From assembly GCA_963995505.1 (NCBI GenBank), contig OZ023198.1:8518558-8582557 (forward strand): a stretch of DNA of 64,000 nt, in the 5' to 3' direction. The stretch comes from Hypericum androsaemum (lineage: Eukaryota; Streptophyta; Magnoliopsida; Malpighiales; Hypericaceae). Positions 57,344 through 64,000 of the stretch are shown in pieces; the first letter of the stretch is position 1; every line of letters starts with the position of its first letter. The notes beneath the pieces are model-generated. The model was not told the DNA's origin, made no database searches, and worked only from the letters and a program-made list of their open reading frames with translations. The position numbers and the translations under genes are program-made.

Positions 57344-57835
57344 GAAGAATTGGATGATCTTGCTGCCAAATACCCTGGTCGGTTCAATATCTACTATGTC
57401 CTAAATCAGGTTGGTAGTTGCTCAGTGAACTGCCACCACTTTTCTGTTGGAGTTTCAAGTGGAACCAACTTATTCTTATAGAACAATTCCGCCAATTAGG
57501 TGCAATTGTATCTAAAGTTGCAACTTGCACGTGGCTTTGTGATTAATACTACTGCTCTAATACACTATGCTTTGTCCTCAGCCTCCAGAAGTATGGAATG
57601 GAGGTGTCGGATTCGTGTCGAAGGAAATGATTCAGTCTCATTGCCCTGCACCGGCCGCCGATATCAAGGTACGCCTCCTTCTAACATGGACACCCCCCTA
57701 GTACGGTTCCCGCTCGTTGCTTACAACTCTTCAAGTTTCAGCATAAAGCTGGTGTGGGGAAATGCCACTGACTATGGCTCATGAATGAACAAGGCCATGG
57801 CTGCTCACCTTCCTGAAATGCAGTTCCAACTCTGA
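57344..57835 (+). pseudogene. NADH-cytochrome b5 reductase C-terminal fragment, copy B
   Basis: Same three pieces as copy A: exon 57344-57409 (EELDDLAAKYPGRF...VLNQ), exon 57582-57668 ([20 protein letters not shown], then CPAPAADIK) and terminal piece 57785-57835 (MNKAMAAHL, PEMQFQL, stop). B keeps the family-typical [12 protein letters not shown], where A reads WDGGGGF; B changes the final Phe to Leu. The CGPPP motif and upstream exons are missing, as in A, so truncation preceded the duplication. Confidence 0.75.
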
Positions 57836-59696
57836 TTTGCCCGCATTCGAAAACTCGCAGACCCTTTTTTTCCTTGAAAGCACTTCCTATGTGTAGTTCA
57901 CAAGGCCAATAAATGAAGATTCTATGGAGAGGAGGTTCATATTTGGAATGTCACTGTTAACATTGTAGCTTAAATAGAGGATCAAAGTAGTCACTATGTT
58001 CGAACTTGAGACTTTTGATTATGCTAGAAAGTCGGTAAGACTTTTTGTGGCAAAAATGAATGTTTTTCGGATTGTACTCTGATGGAAAAAGAGAGGATGT
58101 TTTCCAGACATTGTAGCTTAAGTAGAGGATCAAAGTAGTGATTATATTCGAATTCGAGACATTATGCTAAAAAGCCGCTATGACTTTTTGTGCAGAAAAA
58201 TGGAATGTCTTTCGGATAGTATTTTGAAGGAGAAAAAGAGGGCAGTAATCCACAATAATGGTTTAACACTGGATGGGCCTAAGAAATTGCTTCTTTTCTT
58301 GAGCTGGGATGGGCCTACTAAGGTAGAATTCTTGGGTAGCTGGCACAGGATGGAATTGTTTGGAGTTGGAAATTTCACTAACTATCCAAAATTTACGCCA
58401 ACTCCGGAGTTGAACCTTTTGTACAGAGACTTTCCAACCAAAGTACTTTATTTAACTACTTTTTGAAATTTATAAAAAAAAAATGGTGTTGCCGAGATGG
58501 GATTTGAACTCGTGACCTCAAGATTATGAGGAATTATTTCTATAAGAAAAGCCTGTTGCCTCCTTGAATTAAAAATCTCACAGTACAGTACTTGCTCATC
58601 AGAATTCTCGACTAAAAAGCGGCGACGGGTGGAGGTGGGAAGAATCAGGTTTTTAAGCTGTTATAGTTATTTATAATTCGTTTTTGAAGGATTTCAAAAT
58701 TTTAGAATATTGGGAATTTCTTTTTCTTTTTCTTCTTGATTGAATTTTTCTTTTATATAAATATTAATATTGTTTCAATTTAAATTATGTAAATGGATGA
58801 TGTATCATATTCTTGACTTGGATGTCAACTAAATGATCACATCTCACTGAAATGTATTAATTGTTCTAAATTTAAAAGTTTGGAGTGCAATATGACCTAA
58901 TATTTGGTATAAAGTGATAATTGTTGTTATGAGAAAATAGGAGGGGCAATTTACCCGGTCACGCTTCCGAAACCGGTGATTCCACGGTTCCAAATTTATG
59001 TAACTAGAACCAAAACTACCCTATAAGATTTTAAGGTGGTCCTCGTAACTACAGTTACTTATCGGAGGTTCACTTTTTTTTATGAAAAAACGGTTCACAA
59101 GTTAGTTTTAAAGGATTTAAAATCTGACCCGATATTACAGGTCCGGAATTGCTTATTATAAGTAACCTTTAACAAGTGGATTGGGGACTCTTAGAAAAAA
59201 GTAGTGGATTAGGTAACATAAGATGATATTCTGACAAAATTGAATCTGACCGCAGGCGTTAGGTAATATATACCTAACCCAATCGGTCAATGCATGTGAA
59301 TCCCTTTGATCGGCTTGTGATTGTTTGAGAATATTTTTCGATAATCCATTATTTAAATAATTGTTTGGAAAAAATATAATTAGGAAAACTGATATTATTT
59401 TCTAAATAAAAAATCAGGAAAAAATAACAAATTCATATTACTCTCTCATATTTTTTTTCATATTTTTTCTGATTTGTTTTTTAATTTTTAACCTAGCAAT
59501 ATTTGGGGTGTTTGCAATTGCAAAATTTTAAACTAGCTTAGAATTACTTTGTCAAACATTTTAAACGACACTTGATTCAGTGCAGAGTGAAGGCAAGAGG
59601 TCTAGACGTTTGGAATCGAATTTGGACTATCGATTTTGATGATTTGACGCGCGTCAGATATTTGATGATAGTAATTTTTAATAGGTATTTTGATAT
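57836..59696 (+). other. Non-coding part of copy B
   Basis: Equivalent of 17377-19690 in A, including the ~147-bp tandem pair (about 57960 and 58108). The 100-codon frame at 58164-58466 extends the A frame because a stop in A (TAG, 17923) is TAT here; no domain is recognised. The empty target of the A-specific Mutator-like insert is AATATATAC at 59265-59273. Confidence 0.5.
58484..58530 (-). other. tRNA-fMet-like 3' half, copy B
   Basis: Minus strand: CCTCATAATCTTGAGGTCAC, then GAGTTCAAATCCCATCTCGG, then CAACACCA. Closer than copy A to an organellar initiator tRNA 3' half (CAU anticodon stem-loop, T-arm, CAAC-ACCA end). The 5' half is not recognisable, so it is not a functional tRNA. Confidence 0.4.
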
Positions 59697-60098
59697 TTTG
59701 CCTCCTTTTTTCCCCTCTCTTTTCTCTTTCATTCATTCCCTTTCTCTTCTCTCTCATTTCTCCTCCCTCCACTCTCCAATCACCCCTCCCTCTTTATTTC
59801 TCTCTCTCTCTTCAACTTTGCCTTTCTCTCTGAACTATTATCTCTCTCCATTCTCTCTCCAACTTTCGAGGTAAATTAGCTTTTAATTTTTTTTCTTTTC
59901 CTTCTTTCTTCTTCGTCTACGATATATCTTCATCATTTTCTTTTTTTTTCTTCTCCTCTTCTTCCTCCTTTTTTTTCCTCTTCATTCTTCTACAATTTAT
60001 CCTCTTCTTCTTCTTTTCTTTCCTTATTCTCCTTTTCCTCCTCTTTTTCTTTTTCTCCTCTCCCTTCTTCTTCTCCTCTCTCTTTTCTCCTCCTCTCA
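59697..60098 (+). repeat. Polypyrimidine tract, copy B
   Basis: CT-rich simple sequence matching 19690-20044 but with a longer CTCTCTC portion at about 59735-59870. Frames in it are compositional artefacts. Confidence 0.8.
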
Positions 60099-61804
60099 TG
60101 TGGAGAAATATCGAGAAAAAATAATGGTGAAAATCTTGACAGGGCTAGCGCCTGCTACCCCTCTAATGACCGATAGGGGATGTTCCAAAATATTAAATTT
60201 TAGAGGGCCTGGCGGTCGCTCGCTAAGGCATGCTGATAACCATTTTCTATTTTGCTCGAACTCTTGTTTTGAACTTTTAGGTCGACCTAGATAGGTTTTT
60301 TGATGTATATGGGTTTGTCTCTATATAAAAGTATTATTACCTTAGGCATTAGGCCAACCACGTAATCTCTTCGTGTCCATCTTTAGCATTCTTATTCTCT
60401 TGATTTCCTAACAATTGGTATCAGAGCTTGGTTGGAGGATGGCCGATCATGACGCGAAGTTTGTCTTTGTGAAGTTTGATGGATCATCGAATTTTGGGTT
60501 ATAGCAAAGGCGTGTCAAAAATTTGCTGGTGCAACTAGAGATGGTCAACGGGCTCTCATAAATTTTGGGTTATGACAAAGGCGTGTCATGGAAGAAGCCT
60601 GAGAAAATGGAGGACCAAGAGTGGTAGGAGATGGAGGCCAGGACAGTGGCGATGATTTGCTTATGCTTGGCAGATGATAAGATGCCTCACATCATAGATG
60701 AGGAGTCACCAGCTCGGGTATAGAAGAAACTAAAACATACATATATGTCAATTTCTCTATCGAACAAGCTTTAACTTAAGGAAAAGTTGACGGGATTAAG
60801 ATGGTGGAGAGCTCAGATTTGAGCCAACACATCAATATTTTTAATCAAATGTTGAGTAATTTGAATCGAGTCGATGTGAAGTTCGAGAATGAAGACAAGG
60901 TATTGTTGCTGTTAAATTCTTTACCAAGTTCCTACGAGAGTTTAGTTACAGCTCTAACTTGGTGGAAGGAATCTCTGGTGTTAGAGGATATCATAAGTGC
61001 TCAGCTAGGATTTTATCAATGAGAAAAATTGGCGATGAATAAATAGAAGGGCTGGTTGTGAGGGGTAGTCATGTACGTAATAAAGAAAAAGATGAAAGAG
61101 ATCCAGGACGAGGTCAAGGTCAAGGAGATTCAAAGAAAATTGCTTCGAGTGCGGAGAAAAAGGGCACATGAAGAAGGATTGTCCAAGAAGAATATAGGAC
61201 CACAAAGGAGGATCGACATCCATAAATATTGCCTCATACTCGGACAGGTCGGATGGTGAATGTCTTTCTTTCCATATGACGCCCAAGAGAGGGTGGTTCG
61301 ACACTACAAGTTCTTTGACTATAATTCGAAACCTCAAAGGGGTGATGTTTTGTCAATGTTGAGTTTGTTGAAGTTTGGGTGGAGCTTCATGGTTCTTTGC
61401 AAAGGATATTTTCTGGCTATTGAGATTGTTGGAAAATGTGAATAAGTAATAGTGGAAATCTTAGTGGAGACCGCTAGGGAGTGTTCCATAATGTCACCTT
61501 TTGGAGGGCCTAGTGGCAGCTAGGTCCCTTGCACCCGCTAAGGCATGCTAACAGCCGTTTACTATTTTGTTCAGACTCTTGTTTTTGGACTCCTAGGTCG
61601 ACCTAGATAGGCTTCTTGATGTACAAGGGTTTGTCTCTATATAAAGGCATGTTACCCTGGTTCATGTAAGACTTTATGACTCGGATACTCATCAATAAAG
61701 GTTCTCCTTTCTCCCCGTGGACATAGGCATTAGGTCGAACCACGTAATCTCTTCGTGTCTATCTTTAGCCATCTTGTTCTCTTGATATCCTCAATTTCTT
61801 AACA
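60099..61804 (+). mobile_element. Small gag-only Copia (TR-GAG-like) element
   Basis: 1.7 kb with two LTRs: 60099-60413 (TGTGGAG...TCCTAACA) and 61427-61804 (TGTTGG...TTAACA), and an exact PBS TGGTATCAGAGC at 60416-60427. The internal region of about 1 kb holds a gag remnant and a little protease only. The 3' LTR keeps about 65 bp lost from the 5' LTR (around 61650-61715). A gag-only element with paired LTRs fits the TR-GAG class of non-autonomous Copia. No clean TSD was found in the CT-rich target. Confidence 0.8.
60440..61440 (+). pseudogene. Gag and protease remnant of TR-GAG element
   Basis: The ATG at about 60440 reads MADHDAKFVFVKFDGSSNFG and then meets stops. The UBN2-like core at 60801-61022 (LSQHINIFNQMLSNLNRVDV, LLLLNSLPSSYESLVTAL) is open. 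A complete zinc knuckle CFECGEKGHMKKDC lies at 61141-61182. A protease-like SFHMTPKRGWFDTTS follows at about 61266. The frame is broken several times. No integrase, RT or RNase H is present. Confidence 0.75.
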
Positions 61805-62537
61805 TTTCTTTTCTCCCTCACATGACCGTCGGCAATATGTGTTTTGATTTGCTATCCTTGTTATGTCAAAATGACATGTTCTAATATGTCAAAATGGCAT
61901 GTCCTATTATACCAGAATGACATAACTTGTGTCATAATGACATGTACTTTTAATACTTAATAATAAAAAATTAAATAAAAAATTGAATAATACTTTAATT
62001 ATGGCATTGTGTTCTTATGTTGTTACGTGAGAATGGCATAACTTGAATGTCAAGATGACATACACGATTAATATTTAATAATATTTATATAAAAAATAAT
62101 ATTCTAATTATGGCATGTTTTGTTATGTCAGAATAGCATAACCTGTTAAGTCAGAATAAAATTCACAATTAATATTTAATAATACTTATAATAAAAAATT
62201 AGATAATACTATAATTATGACATAACATGTTATGTCAAAATGGCATGACCTGTTAATTAAAATGACAACATGTTATGTCAAAATAGTATGCACGGTGAAA
62301 AAAAAAGTGTAGGCTATAAAAAAACTCCTCTTTGATGCGTGTACCCATTTGGTCAACCCCTCTTCGACGAGTGATTTCCCCTCTCCGGCACGTGTATGAC
62401 TTTGTCATTTTGGCCATGTTTTTTGAATAAATAACAAAAATGTCGCTTCTTGTCTCTTTGTTTCAAACGGTCCAAAAAAATCTATTCCGAACTGAATTTA
62501 GGCCCTTTTTAGACGACATGATAGTGGACCGTAAATC
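61805..62537. other. Non-coding part of copy B with ATGTCA palindromes
   Basis: Begins with sequence lost in A (61805-61930), then matches A 20209 onward. The near-palindromic ATGTCA...TGACAT repeats continue to about 62300. No gene. Confidence 0.5.
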
Positions 62538-63096
62538 TAGGGATGGCAATTAGACCCTTACCCTGAGGGTCTACCCTGATCCAGACCCGAAGGGTCCAAG
62601 ACCCGTTGACTTTGACCGGGTCTAGACCCTTATCCTGCTCGGATCCTGATATTTTAAAAGGATAAGGGTATGGATATGGATCTATAGGATCCTGCCCTGA
62701 TCCAACCCGAATTTTTTTAATTAATATTAAAATAATATATGTGTATATTAATTAATAAATATAATATAAAATTCTCAATTTTAACCTACCTAACTTCAAT
62801 TTTTTTAAGATTTGCTTATTTGGGTTCTTTGTATTGATTTGTTTAATGGATGAAAATATCAAATTGCTATTTAAAAACTATAAAATACTAATTTAATTTT
62901 TTTTAAATCAAATATTTTTTTAAGGACATGGACCCGCGGGTCGCCCTTATCCTGCCCCATTTTTTCAGACCCAGATCCTGCCCGAATCCTTATTTTTAAA
63001 GAGGATAAGGGTAAGGATCTGGGTCCACCATTCTAAAAGAAGGTAAGAATCTGGGTCCTATAGATCCTACCCGGATCCTGCCTATTACCATCCCTA
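62538..63096. mobile_element. hAT-like MITE, present only in copy B
   Basis: 559 bp with 8-bp TSDs CGTAAATC at 62530-62537 and 63097-63104. TIRs are TAGGGATGGCAA and, reversed, TAGGGATGGTAA. Copy A has the single empty target at 20780-20787. The interior has many GGGTC(T)AGACCC / GGATCC(T) motifs near both ends and an AT-rich centre, giving strong fold-back potential. An 8-bp TSD with TAGGG-type TIRs indicates the hAT superfamily. No coding sequence. Confidence 0.92.
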
Positions 63097-63104
63097 CGTA
63101 AATC

Positions 63105-64000
63105 GACAAAGTAAATTTAAAAAATTGCACTCGTAAAATTGGATCAAGATTCTCCTCGTCTCGTCAGAGAATATTTAATTGAGAGACACATGAGTGCTAT
63201 CGTAAGCCTCACTGATAATATAATCTAAAATAAAAAATTGATTCGACTTGCAGGGAGTCTTTGTGATTATTTTTTGTAACATGTGAGCGCTAGTTCTCTC
63301 GGTGAGCTCGCCTGGATGGATCTTTAAATGTGCAAGAACATAGGTTCTTTCTCGGTCAGATGCAAGAATATATAATTGGAGGAGTACTATATTAGCAAAT
63401 ATCGTAAGTCTGTGATCGAATTTTGTTAAAGTTATATTAGAGTTCTAATTTTTTTAAGTGGTAAAGAGATGAATTTAATACGAGAAGATTATCCATCCTA
63501 ATATTATTATTAGGATGCATTAGAATTGTAACTTAGTTCAAACCTTTATATAAATAATTTGAATCGATTGCTACTTGTACCGAGCCGATGGTATTCTACT
63601 GTTTGCAACTTTTTGCAGTGTTTGTTTAGAGAATAAAACATCAGTAGAAAGATATATATTTGATTAATTAAAACTATTTTTTATTGTAGTAAATTTTAGA
63701 TTAACTTTATCTCCTCTACTTCAATCATAAATACCCAATTTTTGAAATTGGAATAAAAGATAATAAAAGATAAATAGTAATTAAGGTTACGGTCTCTCCA
63801 TCTTAGAGACCAAATTGTTTTTTTTAAATCCAAATTGTTAACCCCCCACATTTTTTTTTGCAAATACTGCAATCCTATAATTTTTAATTAATTATCTTTC
63901 CTCTTATATATTTTCTACTCATATTCAATCATCCCTTCCTTACAAAGACGTTTGCCCAAAAACTAAATGGTAAACCGTAAACGAGACTTCAATAATAATA
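63105..64000. other. Right part of copy B, non-coding
   Basis: Matches A 20788-21691 with sparse substitutions, including the TTCTCTCGGTGAGCTCGCC stretch. No gene is supported. Confidence 0.5.

Larger units (their letters stand above)
56994..64000 (+). repeat. Segmental duplication copy B (runs off window)
   Basis: Direct-orientation duplicate of 16532-21691, starting at TTGCATATTCTG and still matching at the last base of the window. The extra length relative to A is explained by the TR-GAG element interior (about 1.68 kb, lost in A) and an hAT-like insert (559 bp), minus the Mutator-like insert found only in A. Anything beyond 64000, including a possible second GT47 gene, cannot be seen. 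Confidence 0.92.

Overview
This is plant nuclear DNA. The evidence is a spliced GT47/exostosin-type glycosyltransferase gene, Copia and chromovirus-type Gypsy LTR retrotransposons with tRNA-primed binding sites, Mutator-like and hAT-like non-autonomous DNA transposons with 9-bp and 8-bp target-site duplications, a SINE, and long AT-rich intergenic DNA. Nothing indicates a prokaryote, plasmid or organelle. A flowering plant, probably a eudicot, fits best; no species is claimed. All coordinates were read by eye, so repeat edges may be off by a few bases unless a target-site duplication (TSD) fixes them.

Layout. 1-690: a retroelement-like tail. 690-9848: four to five tandem copies (about 2.2 kb period) of an unrecognised gene family on the minus strand, all damaged. 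10120-14050: a decayed Copia element. 14274-16274: the gag end and LTR of a minus-strand Gypsy element rich in minisatellites, followed by a SINE. 16532-21691: copy A of a large direct duplication, holding a NADH-cytochrome b5 reductase gene fragment. 22242-23069: a long-TIR Mutator-like element. 23944-26217: the only gene that looks functional, a two-exon GT47 glycosyltransferase of about 522 residues. 28139-29935: fragments of a probable cysteine-synthase-type gene split by a minus-strand Copia gag. 30605-35732: a complete but stop-ridden Copia element with a perfect TSD. 35888-37159: a Mutator-like element with TIRs of about 200 bp. 38072-40913: a truncated minus-strand Copia.

The unrecognised family reappears at 40914-41321 (its 3' end) and 46322-47290 (its 5' end). 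These two pieces appear to be one gene split by a composite block of about 5 kb. The block holds a 12-bp minisatellite, a LINE reverse-transcriptase fragment, a Copia fragment and a 1.06-kb near-perfect inverted repeat. 47326-50826: an hAT-like element containing a decayed chromovirus. 50947-56450: a very young Copia element with identical LTRs. 56479-56879: an hAT-like MITE. 56994-64000: copy B of the duplication, running off the window end.

The genes do not form a pathway. The window reads as one conserved cell-wall/Golgi gene in a heavily rearranged repeat landscape. Its most informative content is comparative: copies A and B carry different transposon insertions with clean empty sites in each other, and the gene family occurs as a decayed array plus a more ancestral copy.
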